Assembly: GCA_964414425.1 (NCBI GenBank) | Contig: CAYPWL010000002.1 | Span: 62,001-126,000, forward strand | From: GYS-P2D sp964414425 | Lineage (GTDB): Bacteria; Bacteroidota; Bacteroidia; Chitinophagales; Saprospiraceae | DNA length: 64,000 nucleotides | Reading direction: 5' to 3' | In this document: in pieces, positions 44,152 to 52,890 of the stretch | How the letters are laid out: every line of letters begins with the position of its first letter | Position numbering within the stretch: the stretch's first letter is position 1 | Notes under the pieces: model-generated | What the model saw: the letters and a program-made list of their open reading frames with translations, nothing else | Databases searched by the model: none | What the model was told of the DNA's origin: nothing | Program-made: the position numbers and the translations under genes

Positions 44152-45711
44152 TTATATGTTCATCATTAATCTAACAGGATCCTCAAGCAACTCTATGACC
44201 TTGACCAAAAAGGAAACAGAAGAGCTACCATCGATAACTCTGTGATCATAAGATAATGCCAGATACATCATAGGCCTAATCTCAACATTGCCATCTACTG
44301 CTATTGGACGCTGCTTAATGGTATGCATCCCCAGTATAGCTGATTGTGGTTTGTTAAGGATCGGCGTGCTCATCATTGATCCGAAGATACCTCCATTGGT
44401 GATCGAGAAGGTCCCCCCTTTCATCTCATCGAGGGTAAGCTTTCCTTCTCTTGCCTTACCAGCAAGCTCCTTAATCTTGTATTCTATCTCATGAAAAGCT
44501 AAAGACTCACAGTTATGAACTGGTGGCACTACTAATCCTGTAGGTGTCGATATAGCTATAGAGATATCCGCATAATCGTGATAGATCAAGTGGTCTCCGT
44601 CAATAATAGCATTGACTTGAGGCATCTCCATGAGTACTTGGGCACAAGCCTTAGTAAACAGAGACATGAATCCTAACTTGATACCATGCTTCTCGACGAA
44701 TATCTCTTGGTACTGCTTACGGAGGGCAAAGATGTTAGTCATATCGACCTCATTAAATGTGGTCAACATGGCCGAATTATTCTTAGCGTCTACTAATCTT
44801 GAGGCTATAGTGCGTCTCATCCGAGACATCTTCTCTGTTCTGGTCGTTCGGGCAAATGATGCCGCCGCTACAGATGATGTTTTGCTTGGAGCATCATTGC
44901 TCGCAGTCTGAGCGGCCGGAGCAGCACCTACTGCATCCTGCTTGGTAATTCTACCTCCGACTCCGGTACCCTGTACATCACTTGGCGCCATACCTTTTTC
45001 TGCCAGGATCTTAGCCGCAGATGGTGATGGGTGTCCTGCGGCGTAGCTGTCAGACGTCGGCTTTGCAACTTCTAGAGCCTTGGCTGCGGGTTTCGCCTTA
45101 GGTGCGGGTGCTGCAGCTTTCTCCCCAACCTCAATCTTAGCAACGAGTGCGCCAATCTCGAGATCATCTCCTTCTCCAGCGACATGTCTTACTATACCTG
45201 ATGCCTCAGCAGGAAACTCTAAAGTTGCTTTGTCAGACTCAAACTCGCAGATAGGATCATCTATATTAACAAAGTCACCATCCTGAACAAGCCAAGACGA
45301 CAAGGTCACCTCAGTTATCGACTCACCGATCACTGGGACTTTCATTTCTTTTACTTCACCCGTACTTTCAACGGCTCCTGTATTTTCAACCTCTTTTTCA
45401 GCAGGCGCTGCTGGTTCTGCCGATTCTGCTGGTGCTTCTTTCTTCTCCTCACTTAATGATGAGGGCCTAGAGGCCGAGGTATCTATTTTAGCTACTACTG
45501 CTCCGATCTCTAAATCATCCCCCTCTGCCGCTACGTAAATCAACTTACCTTCTGCCTCAGCAGGAAACTCTAATGTTGCCTTATCAGACTCAAACTCACA
45601 GATAGGATCATCTAACTTTACAAATGACCCATTCTCCTTTAACCAAGATGATAACGTTACTTCGGTAATTGACTCTCCAATTACAGGGACCTTCAACTCA
45701 ACAATACTCAT
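44152..45711 (-). CDS. sucB: 2-oxoglutarate dehydrogenase E2 (dihydrolipoyl succinyltransferase) with two lipoyl domains
   Basis: A 519-residue E2. Two almost identical lipoyl domains (about 2-78 and 122-197) carry the lipoylated lysines Lys44 and Lys161 in ESDKATLEF. A peripheral E3-binding domain follows (about 225-262, SPSAAKILAEKG), then the acyltransferase domain with SYDHRVIDGSSS near the C-terminus. It transfers the succinyl group to CoA in the TCA cycle. The lipoyl duplication is visible at DNA level. E1 is not next to it. The succinyl versus other acyl specificity is inferred from the lipoyl and catalytic sequence; I am fairly sure. The ATG is at 45711. Confidence 0.9.
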   Translation of the reverse strand: MSIVELKVPVIGESITEVTLSSWLKENGSFVKLDDPICEFESDKATLEFPAEAEGKLIYVAAEGDDLEIGAVVAKIDTSASRPSSLSEEKKEAPAESAEPAAPAEKEVENTGAVESTGEVKEMKVPVIGESITEVTLSSWLVQDGDFVNIDDPICEFESDKATLEFPAEASGIVRHVAGEGDDLEIGALVAKIEVGEKAAAPAPKAKPAAKALEVAKPTSDSYAAGHPSPSAAKILAEKGMAPSDVQGTGVGGRITKQDAVGAAPAAQTASNDAPSKTSSVAAASFARTTRTEKMSRMRRTIASRLVDAKNNSAMLTTFNEVDMTNIFALRKQYQEIFVEKHGIKLGFMSLFTKACAQVLMEMPQVNAIIDGDHLIYHDYADISIAISTPTGLVVPPVHNCESLAFHEIEYKIKELAGKAREGKLTLDEMKGGTFSITNGGIFGSMMSTPILNKPQSAILGMHTIKQRPIAVDGNVEIRPMMYLALSYDHRVIDGSSSVSFLVKVIELLEDPVRLMMNI

Positions 45712-45853
45712 GATTTAGATTGTATGTGTGATAATTTTTAGATTACTCAAAAAATGAGCTCTATTATAAAGTTCATAATTTTTAACAAGCAGACAAAGCT
45801 CGGTAAGACTTAATCGCTAGCGAATGGGAAAAATATGTGTGATTATGGTCCGA

Positions 45854-46318
45854 TTACTGCTCCTCTACTGGTCGAGCATCAACTAATAGATACATGAGTC
45901 TGTTGATGTCATCGGGATTGAGCTTAAGTTTACCCTTAAGTGTAACCTGTTCGGCCGTATACTCTACAGGTACAGTGCTCTCGACCTCCATCACAGTCTC
46001 GGGGCCTGCACCTCCACAAAAGAAACACATGTTGTACGGATATGCTGAAAAGATAAACTCAGAGTGACTCTTATAGCCTTCTACTGGTATGATATACCCT
46101 TTAACTTCTACTTCTTGATCTTCGAGATCCTGTACGGATTGAGCAAAAACGGGCTTGTCGATCTTAAATCCTAAGAATTCATCATACTCCTTCTTGTAAG
46201 TAATCTTAGAAAGCGTCTTCCATAAATTACTGTTAGGTTGAGTTCTATCATCAGTTGATTGAGCTATAACTGAAAGGCTTATTGAAGTCATAACTAAAAG
46301 AATCGTCAATCTTTTCAT
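45854..46318 (-). CDS. secreted DUF3299-like protein with CFFCG motif
   Basis: A 154-residue protein with a signal peptide ending at IAQ. The core LEDQEVEVKGYIIPVEGYKSHSEF followed by CFFCGGAGPET (Cys98, Cys101) resembles DUF3299-type small periplasmic proteins, with a CxxC that could bind metal or be redox active. The end reads LKLNPDDINRLMYLLVDAR. Function unknown. It lies alone between the E2 and PorQ genes, and both gaps are about 100-140 bases. Confidence 0.65.
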   Translation of the reverse strand: MKRLTILLVMTSISLSVIAQSTDDRTQPNSNLWKTLSKITYKKEYDEFLGFKIDKPVFAQSVQDLEDQEVEVKGYIIPVEGYKSHSEFIFSAYPYNMCFFCGGAGPETVMEVESTVPVEYTAEQVTLKGKLKLNPDDINRLMYLLVDARPVEEQ

Positions 46319-46417
46319 GATCTATGTATTGTAAAACTTAAACGATAAAGTTAACAGTAAAGGTTCTTAATTAATCTTTAATTCAATAGTAGTCCGTCTG
46401 ATTTATCATCAGGACGT

Positions 46418-47467
46418 CTAAAACAATCGCTCCTTATGTCCTAAATCAATAATGACACTCAAGTGATTTACCCCACCGCTTAAGTGATAATTACCAAGGC
46501 CATAATCCAATCTAAACTGCTTCAGCTTAATACCCACTCCAAAGCTAAATCCACCAAAACTTCTAAATACATTGCTCCGTAGCTCCTGATTACGCTGATG
46601 ATTATATCCAAATCTCAATCTGAGTGCTTCCTTCTGACCAATGATAAACTCTCCACCAAAGACTAAGTGTCTGAACAGATTATTAGTGAACACCTGCAAT
46701 CCAGATTCTTCAGAGGTCATCTGATTGATAAAAATAGGGTCATCCTCTACACGTACCGACTCTCGGATATCCCATCGCTGTAAATCTCTCGCCGTTACTA
46801 AAAATTTAAACGGCAGGTGCGCCAATTTCTTGGCATATCCAATCTGTATATCCGTAGGTAGGGATTCTCTATTCTCACTAAACTGACTCAACTGGAGACC
46901 GATATTCCTGACTAATAGTGACCATATCACACCGTCATCAGGCTTAAGATATTGTACACCCAGATCCAGAGCCACACCTATAGAGTTATACACGTCGAGA
47001 TCGCTCCTGATCAACTTTACTGTCGTACCTACGGATAGTCGATCACTGATCAACTTGGCTGCGCTGAGGGTCAGTGCATACTCTGCAGCATTAAACGTCC
47101 CTAAGATATTATCCCGAGCATCTGCACGGATAAACTCCCCATAGCTCACATACTGACCGCCTATCGCCAGATTAAGACCTATCGAGTCGATATCAAAACC
47201 GTAAGCAAAATAGCCGTGATTGATATCTGCGATATGAAAATTGTGATTAATAGCGAGTTGGCCTGCAGTTCCTTGGTTTAGGGCCGCTGGATTGAGCAGA
47301 GCCACATTGATATCATCATCTCGCAAGGTCGAGCTATAACCCCCTAAAGCCGTAATCCTCGCACTTGGAGCAAGGTTCAAGAACTCAAAAGTGCCTACTC
47401 CTCCCAACTGCCCAACAAGAGCTTCAACAGAGAGGCATAAAACACATATCGTCGAGATGAATCGCAT
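46418..47467 (-). CDS. porQ: type IX secretion system protein PorQ
   Basis: A 349-residue outer-membrane beta-barrel protein with a signal peptide and FLNLAPSARITALGGYSSTL (about residues 29-48), the family's N-terminal signature. Later strands (RLRFGYNHQRNQELR, FGVGIKLKQFRLDYGLGNYH) are typical of PorQ, a partner of PorU/V/Z in the attachment complex of T9SS. This supports the reading of the 19.6 kb gene as a T9SS substrate. Its ATG overlaps the preceding MORN lipoprotein stop by one base (TAATG). Confidence 0.9.
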   Translation of the reverse strand: MRFISTICVLCLSVEALVGQLGGVGTFEFLNLAPSARITALGGYSSTLRDDDINVALLNPAALNQGTAGQLAINHNFHIADINHGYFAYGFDIDSIGLNLAIGGQYVSYGEFIRADARDNILGTFNAAEYALTLSAAKLISDRLSVGTTVKLIRSDLDVYNSIGVALDLGVQYLKPDDGVIWSLLVRNIGLQLSQFSENRESLPTDIQIGYAKKLAHLPFKFLVTARDLQRWDIRESVRVEDDPIFINQMTSEESGLQVFTNNLFRHLVFGGEFIIGQKEALRLRFGYNHQRNQELRSNVFRSFGGFSFGVGIKLKQFRLDYGLGNYHLSGGVNHLSVIIDLGHKERLF

Positions 47468-48084
47468 TACTGTGCAATATCTCCATTTTCTTTAGTCCAA
47501 ATGGTCTTACAGATTGCTAATTCATCACACATCATTCTTTTGACGGGCTCTCCTGTTGCATCAAACTCCTCGAGGAGTCCGTACTCATTTTCTCCCATGC
47601 GATAGGTCCCTTTCCAATGGATCTCACCATTCTCATGATATTCTTCAAATGGACCATTCTCTTCGTTACCTTCAAATGTGACATGCTCCATCAACTCGCC
47701 TGTCTCTCTATATTTAGTAACAACACCATTGAGTACGCCATGATCATACACCATGATCAACTTGAGCGGTCCACTTGGATAGTATGTTTTTAAGGTGTCA
47801 TGGAGCACATCATCACGATACTGCTCATAAATGTCAACCTTACCATCAGGATAATAGATATATCGTTCTCCATGCAGCTGACCTCTGTTGTAATTACTCT
47901 TAGAGTAGAGGTACTCACCATTCTCGAGGTAGACTATTTTTTCGCCGTGGATTAGGGAGTCTTTGTCGATGCTATAGATCTCTTTCATGCCAGCATCAGG
48001 ATACTCTTGCACGATGCGGTTATCTGGCTTACATGCCAAGAGTGAGACTCCGACAACTACTATGGATAGGAATAAAGCTTTCAT
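47467..48084 (-). CDS. MORN-repeat (toxin-antitoxin-like fold) lipoprotein
   Basis: About 205 residues from ATG 48084 (MKALFLSIVVVG), lipobox SLLAC. Several MORN-variant repeats follow, for example GERYIYYPDGKVDIYEQY, GVVTKYRETGELMEHV and GPFEEYHENGEIHWKG. Such repeats are common in Bacteroidota outer-membrane lipoproteins with unknown partners. A longer frame to 48126 would begin inside the terminator hairpin of the upstream ppiD gene, so I chose 48084. It is coupled to porQ by TAATG overlap, which suggests a role at the T9SS or outer membrane. Confidence 0.8.
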   Translation of the reverse strand: MKALFLSIVVVGVSLLACKPDNRIVQEYPDAGMKEIYSIDKDSLIHGEKIVYLENGEYLYSKSNYNRGQLHGERYIYYPDGKVDIYEQYRDDVLHDTLKTYYPSGPLKLIMVYDHGVLNGVVTKYRETGELMEHVTFEGNEENGPFEEYHENGEIHWKGTYRMGENEYGLLEEFDATGEPVKRMMCDELAICKTIWTKENGDIAQ

Positions 48085-48090
48085 AAACAA

Positions 48091-48119
48091 GAAACGACCG
48101 ACAAGCTGCCGATCGTTTC
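48091..48119 (-). terminator. terminator of the ppiD gene
   Basis: A 13-bp stem (GAAACGATCGGCA / TGTCGGTCGTTTC, two wobbles on the minus strand) with a 3-base loop AGC, followed by TTGTT. It lies between the ppiD stop (48143) and the MORN gene. Confidence 0.8.
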
Positions 48120-48142
48120 TATGCATGAGTATATTTTTAAGA

Positions 48143-50245
48143 CTAATAGAATGTACTTCTATTATCAGTGATCTCCACCTTATCTTTTAGTGCTTGCAGT
48201 AGTTCCGTGGCAGCACGGCCTTTGACTCCTTGAGCAACTGTATTCTTTATAAATGCAACATTTGTTACATCACCAGCTTGTTGCTTACCTAAGGGTTGTA
48301 CCACAAATACTCCACTATTACCGAGTATCTTTTGTACTCCACCACTTGCAAAAGCAGCTCCTACAACTTCCGGCTCATTACCTATCGCCGGAACAAATGT
48401 GTTCAGCATATTTATGTTTCTGAGTGTATCCACTTTAGCACCATATTGAGACGCTACAGATCCTAAGTTATCAGACAATGATCCCAATATTGATTTTCCT
48501 TTCAACTGATTACGTACGGCTACCTCCACTTGATTGCGCACTTCTGCTGCCGACGGCATGCCAGGCTTTTTGATAGCACTCAGACCAGCAACCACATAAG
48601 CATTATTGTAGTATAATACTGGATCTTGAAACTGATACACCTGAGGTGATACGTCATTAACTGATGTGCCAGAGGTAAAAGCCCACTTAGCTATCTGACG
48701 TGACTCATTACCTGGAGCCATACCTGTGATGAGGTAATCATTTGCTCCAAGCTCATTAGACGTTTGTACCTCGAGATTGCCGATGCTTGCAACGGCAGTA
48801 GTAAGATCATCTAAATATGGATGTTCACTAACCAGGTCTACCATATTATTATATAGCGCATCCTGCGTTTCTTTACTTGGTACAATAGGCACATTTACAT
48901 AAGCCATCTTGTACTTAGACTCTCTCGTATTGAACTTTTGATCACCGATATAGATTAGGTGCCATCCAATCTGAGTCTTCACCTTGTAGTAATTTCCTTC
49001 TTTACCGTCTATGAATGCAACCTGATTAAAAGGTCCAACCATAGCTCCCTGAGCAAAGTATCCAAGGTCTCCACCATCTCTGCCAGATCCAAGATCTTCG
49101 CTAAACTTAACTGCAAGTGTATCAAACGGAGTTCGACCCAACTTGACTACAGTCATTAAACTATCGATGATTGACTCCGCCTCATCAGATTGAGCCGCAT
49201 TTCCTGGCGTTACTCTTTTTAAGATATGACTGGCACGTACAGAATCAGGAAGCACCTGCTTGTCTAACAATTTCACTGCTTGGAAGCTTCTCCCTAATAC
49301 ATAGGGGCCATACACTTTACCTACTTCGAATGAGCCGACTTTATCTGCATAAAACTCATCGAGCTCTTCAGCTTTTGCATAATAATTAGTGTAGATACCA
49401 TTATTAGCTTGGGCGAATAATGAATCAGAATCCGTCGTAGCAAATCTGCCAATGACGCCATTCATTTCATTTCTGCAATTGAGTGTATCACCTGGCGTAG
49501 GTAATACATCCATCTTTACATATGATAATACTCGCTTCTCCTCTGTGCGCTCAAAATCACTCTTTCTATTAGAGATGTATGAATTGATATCTGAGTCACT
49601 CACCTCAACATCTGCAGTAATCACATCAAAAGGTATCTTGACAACAGCTGCACTAGCGGTTGCATTTTCTTCTGAGTACATCGCTTCTGCTAACCAGTTA
49701 GGCGTGTAGATCGCCTTTTGTGCCAGACCAGTCATTTTATTCTGTAATTGGGCCTTGACAATTTGTTTCTCTTGCTCACCCCAGAATTGTGCAAACTGTG
49801 GACTTAGTGCTTCTCCACCTTCTAACTGACTTCTGATCTGTTGAAGCTGTCCAGTCATTAATTGTCCCGTCTGTGGATCTCTAAAATTCTGATAAATGAT
49901 AGGACTTAAGTTAGATCCAAATTGAAGGTCCATTAACTCGTCATAACCTACGCTCAGTCCTAACTTGTCAGATTCGCTGTTTACGATTTTCTGCTCTACG
50001 AAGTAGTTCCATAGTGCTGCTCTACTTGCATTGGGATCTTGAGCATTAGCAAACAGTGAGCTATATGCTGACTCGAACTCTCGGTTAGAGACGTCCTGGC
50101 CTGCAATCTTACCTATTGAGTTACTTACTGATGGACCACCGCCACCTGGACCCATTGCGTCCATTAATATAAATGACAACGTTGCCAGTGCTATTATGAT
50201 AAACACCAACCACATGTTGTTTCTGATCTGTCCTATTAATGCCAT
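48143..50245 (-). CDS. ppiD: peptidyl-prolyl isomerase PpiD (SurA N-terminal and parvulin domains)
   Basis: A 700-residue inner-membrane folding factor. One N-terminal helix (MWLVFIIIALATLSFILM, about 11-28) anchors a SurA-N-like domain (about 40-150), a parvulin/PpiC domain (about 335-440; ASHILKRVTPGN, SGRDGGDLGYFAQG) and a C-terminal half with another parvulin-like part. It assists outer-membrane protein folding at the periplasmic face. Length is close to Bacteroidota PpiD (about 700). Transcription starts from the promoter at 50287-50318 and ends at 48091-48119, so it is likely monocistronic. Confidence 0.94.
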   Translation of the reverse strand: MALIGQIRNNMWLVFIIIALATLSFILMDAMGPGGGGPSVSNSIGKIAGQDVSNREFESAYSSLFANAQDPNASRAALWNYFVEQKIVNSESDKLGLSVGYDELMDLQFGSNLSPIIYQNFRDPQTGQLMTGQLQQIRSQLEGGEALSPQFAQFWGEQEKQIVKAQLQNKMTGLAQKAIYTPNWLAEAMYSEENATASAAVVKIPFDVITADVEVSDSDINSYISNRKSDFERTEEKRVLSYVKMDVLPTPGDTLNCRNEMNGVIGRFATTDSDSLFAQANNGIYTNYYAKAEELDEFYADKVGSFEVGKVYGPYVLGRSFQAVKLLDKQVLPDSVRASHILKRVTPGNAAQSDEAESIIDSLMTVVKLGRTPFDTLAVKFSEDLGSGRDGGDLGYFAQGAMVGPFNQVAFIDGKEGNYYKVKTQIGWHLIYIGDQKFNTRESKYKMAYVNVPIVPSKETQDALYNNMVDLVSEHPYLDDLTTAVASIGNLEVQTSNELGANDYLITGMAPGNESRQIAKWAFTSGTSVNDVSPQVYQFQDPVLYYNNAYVVAGLSAIKKPGMPSAAEVRNQVEVAVRNQLKGKSILGSLSDNLGSVASQYGAKVDTLRNINMLNTFVPAIGNEPEVVGAAFASGGVQKILGNSGVFVVQPLGKQQAGDVTNVAFIKNTVAQGVKGRAATELLQALKDKVEITDNRSTFY

Positions 50246-50286
50246 AGTATGATATGTTAGCTATTGTCCGTTTTCAAAAAGATGCG

Positions 50287-50318
50287 CAAAGGTAGCATCT
50301 TTAGTAACCTTATTCAAA
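50287..50318 (-). promoter_or_regulatory. promoter of ppiD
   Basis: TTTG (50318 to 50315) and TACCTTTG (50294 to 50287) are separated by 20 bases, an exact fit to the Bacteroidota TTTG-N20-TAnnTTTG promoter. Transcription would start about 50282. Confidence 0.78.
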
Positions 50319-50469
50319 TGCAAAAGTACTCTACATACATATGAAGAGATACAGTCGGGACGCCTACATCCTCATCGTGTTGATGTCGCTCGCATAATAA
50401 TGCATATTACAAGGTTTTATGTTAATCAATTTTATCCTACTGGCGACAAGATTTATTGATTTAGTTAAA

Positions 50470-50477
50470 TATATTCG
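50470..50477 (+). promoter_or_regulatory. possible -7 element of the OmpA-family gene
   Basis: TATATTCG is one base off TAnnTTTG and lies 40 bases before the ATG. No -33 element at the usual spacing. Confidence 0.3.
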
Positions 50478-50516
50478 TGGACATTTTTTGTTAAAACCTT
50501 CATCAAAATATTTAGA

Positions 50517-51311
50517 ATGAAATCTCAAAATATCCTAATCACAATAGTATTGGTTATAGCACTGGTATCAACATCTTGTGTGAGCAAAAAATCTTTTGAA
50601 GCCCTCCAAGGCGAAAAGGATGAGCTTGGCATGAAACTCGAAAAACTACAAGCTGACTTTGATGCGTCAAAAGCTAGCCAAGATTCTGAAATAGCCTCAC
50701 TTAAGGAAGCAAATTCTAACCTCTCGACGCAGAAGTCATCTCTTGATGCTGACCTCATGGCAACAAAAAAAGAAATGGATTCTAAAATTGCCCAGGTTCA
50801 AGCCAATGTCGACGATAAGCAAGCACAACTCGATGCCCTTAGATCGGAGATCAATTCCGCATTTGCAGATGTAGATGCAGCAGTGTCTGGCAGCAATGCT
50901 CGAATCAAAGAAGTAGAAAACTTCTTATACTTAGATGTAGCTAATGAGGTAGATTTCAAATCAGGCTCTACAAGTGTAAGCAGTGATGACAAAGAAACAC
51001 TTGAGATGTTAGCGAACATGCTTAAAGGAAATCCTTCTGTAGCACTAATCATCGAAGGTCATACTGATGACAAGCAAATCCTTGATGGCAAGGCATATAA
51101 AGACAACTGGGACCTCAGTGTGGCAAGAGCAACAGAGGTTGTGAGAGCACTCATAGATATGGGAGTTAATGCAGATCAATTGATTGCATCTGGACGTGGA
51201 GAAAACATGCCGGTGGCTGATAACGAAACTCCTGATGGCAGAGCTCAGAATAGAAGAACCGAAGCCATCTTAGTACCTAACATAGGTAAGCTATACAAGC
51301 TAAAAGGATAA
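50517..51311 (+). CDS. OmpA-family lipoprotein with coiled coil
   Basis: A 264-residue lipoprotein (lipobox LVSTSC, Cys21). Residues about 28-120 are a heptad-rich coiled coil (LQGEKDELGMKLEKLQADFD and onward). Residues about 135-258 are an OmpA C-terminal peptidoglycan-binding domain (LIIEGHTDDKQIL, RATEVVRALIDMGVNADQL, GRAQNRRTEAIL). It should tie the outer membrane to peptidoglycan. It is monocistronic and closed by a terminator that also overlaps the convergent thioesterase stop. Confidence 0.92.
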   Translation: MKSQNILITIVLVIALVSTSCVSKKSFEALQGEKDELGMKLEKLQADFDASKASQDSEIASLKEANSNLSTQKSSLDADLMATKKEMDSKIAQVQANVDDKQAQLDALRSEINSAFADVDAAVSGSNARIKEVENFLYLDVANEVDFKSGSTSVSSDDKETLEMLANMLKGNPSVALIIEGHTDDKQILDGKAYKDNWDLSVARATEVVRALIDMGVNADQLIASGRGENMPVADNETPDGRAQNRRTEAILVPNIGKLYKLKG

Positions 51312-51339
51312 TATCGAATCCATATCGAAAAAACTAATC

Positions 51340-51373
51340 AAGGTCATAGCTATCGAAGCTATGGCCTTTTTTT
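51340..51373 (+). terminator. terminator after the OmpA-family gene
   Basis: AAGGTCATAGCT and AGCTATGGCCTT pair over 12 bp (one wobble) with loop ATCGA, then a T run to 51373. The end overlaps the stop codon of the convergent thioesterase gene. Confidence 0.9.
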
Positions 51374-52142
51374 AGGTCCAATAGGTTTCTACTGAAGCAA
51401 TCAACTTATGATCGTCTCTATTATAACTGAGACGGTGCGCTAGTCTACCATCTTCTGCCCCTATCAACCCAGACTCCACTAGTATCTCATCATCCAAGAA
51501 CGCCTCTGCCTTAATATGGAAGTCGATACGCTTCAGTTCTCTCTGGCGATAAGGTTTAGGGACATTTTCGAGGACGTACCTTACATAGCTTAGATTATTG
51601 ACATGTCCGTTCCAGTCAATGTCATAGGATTTAACTTTGACATCCTCGGTATGGATAATATCTGAGATTTTGCTCAGTCGAGATGGGGGAGGGTCCAAAA
51701 CTGGTTCATCTGGATGTACCTTGATCGCTTGGAGAAATTCTGGCATACCTGCCATCTTACGATCCACAAAATTGAGTAGCGTCCAAGTACTGCTGGCATA
51801 GGCCATAAGCCTTCCATCCAAATCATACATCTTGTAATCTCTATAGGCCAAGAATCGATCAAAGTGTGATGGATAAGTTAGGATACTCACTCGCTGACTG
51901 AGCTTCGGACGATCGATTATAGTGAAAGACTTACGTAGCAATACCCATGCGAGGTTCAGTGGTTGTAATTCATCAATTGAAGCACCAAGTGACCTGGCAC
52001 TACCCATAGATGCCTCTTGTATGAGATGGAGGATTGCCAGTGGCGTCGCCCTTTGATGACCATCTACTTCCGAAGAGCGAATACTATACTCCTCTCTCCA
52101 TCGGATATCTTCGGGCACCTTATTAGTGTCCACACTGACCAT
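51372..52142 (-). CDS. acyl-ACP thioesterase (FatA/FatB family)
   Basis: A 256-residue double-hotdog protein. The first half has REEYSIRSSEVDGHQRATP, the second KSYDIDWNGHVNNLSYVRYV, the family's DxNxHVNN catalytic segment. It should release free fatty acids from acyl-ACP. The gene is third in an overlapping cluster; its ATG lies 20 bases inside the M15 peptidase gene. Why it is coupled to a cell-wall peptidase is unclear. Confidence 0.88.
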   Translation of the reverse strand: MVSVDTNKVPEDIRWREEYSIRSSEVDGHQRATPLAILHLIQEASMGSARSLGASIDELQPLNLAWVLLRKSFTIIDRPKLSQRVSILTYPSHFDRFLAYRDYKMYDLDGRLMAYASSTWTLLNFVDRKMAGMPEFLQAIKVHPDEPVLDPPPSRLSKISDIIHTEDVKVKSYDIDWNGHVNNLSYVRYVLENVPKPYRQRELKRIDFHIKAEAFLDDEILVESGLIGAEDGRLAHRLSYNRDDHKLIASVETYWT

Positions 52143-52890
52143 TTATACCGAGTACATAATTTTTGACTACCCCTATTTCTGCTGCTACCTCCGAACCGAG
52201 AAACCCAGTGATCATATCATCACTCAGATAGGATGCTGCATACTCAGTAAGATCTTTACTTATAGGCATATAAGTCCAATGCCATTTTTCTTCCTCATAA
52301 CCGGTGCGTCCGCCTGACTTGTCCGTGTATGGCTGACAGAATCCGTATGTGGCGGCGTGTTTCAGTAACCAGTTATATTCTTGGAGGCCCTGACCTGACT
52401 CAAAGTAAGCATTGTCAAAACTATTGAGGTCAATGTCCGTACCCCAGTGGTGTCTCGACGTACTAGGCATAGAACTAAATAGGAGGATCTTCTTGGCCCT
52501 CGACACAAAATCTTCTACATTACTCGCAGCGGTACCGTCAGATAATATAGTCTCTCCTGTCCACTTACGCTCCCATATGCCTCGCTGATACTCGAAGTTG
52601 CGAGTGGCGGAACGAATCGTAAACTTGATGCCATCAGATGAGGCATGTTCATACATCTTAAGATAATCCTCAAATGCTTCCTTCCGTAGATACATACCCT
52701 TTCGAGAAGCATAATGGGATGGAATTAGGACAAAATCATCGTGCTGGTCTGGCTCAAACTGACCCATGATGTAGTCTATCTTATCTGTGTCTATTGGTTC
52801 TGGCTCTTGGGGCATTACTGTTTCTTTTGGCTTATTTTGACAAGCTATGGCCATTAACATTAATAGCCCGAGGCTAATAATACTTCGCAT
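52123..52890 (-). CDS. M15-family D-Ala-D-Ala carboxypeptidase-like lipoprotein
   Basis: About 255 residues from ATG 52890 (MRSIISLGLLMLMAIAC), a lipoprotein signal. The zinc motif SRHHWGTDIDLN gives the SxHxxGxxxD pattern, and EKWHW supplies the third His. VanY-like enzymes of this type trim peptidoglycan stem peptides. It overlaps the unknown 483-residue gene by 17 bases and the thioesterase by 20, so the three are tightly coupled. A longer frame to 52953 lies in the upstream gene and is not needed. Confidence 0.87.
   Translation of the reverse strand: MRSIISLGLLMLMAIACQNKPKETVMPQEPEPIDTDKIDYIMGQFEPDQHDDFVLIPSHYASRKGMYLRKEAFEDYLKMYEHASSDGIKFTIRSATRNFEYQRGIWERKWTGETILSDGTAASNVEDFVSRAKKILLFSSMPSTSRHHWGTDIDLNSFDNAYFESGQGLQEYNWLLKHAATYGFCQPYTDKSGGRTGYEEEKWHWTYMPISKDLTEYAASYLSDDMITGFLGSEVAAEIGVVKNYVLGINGQCGH

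Noticed and set aside
48085..48126. A longer MORN lipoprotein starting at 48126
   Set aside because: The extra codons fall in the ppiD terminator hairpin, and the signal peptide begins at 48084.
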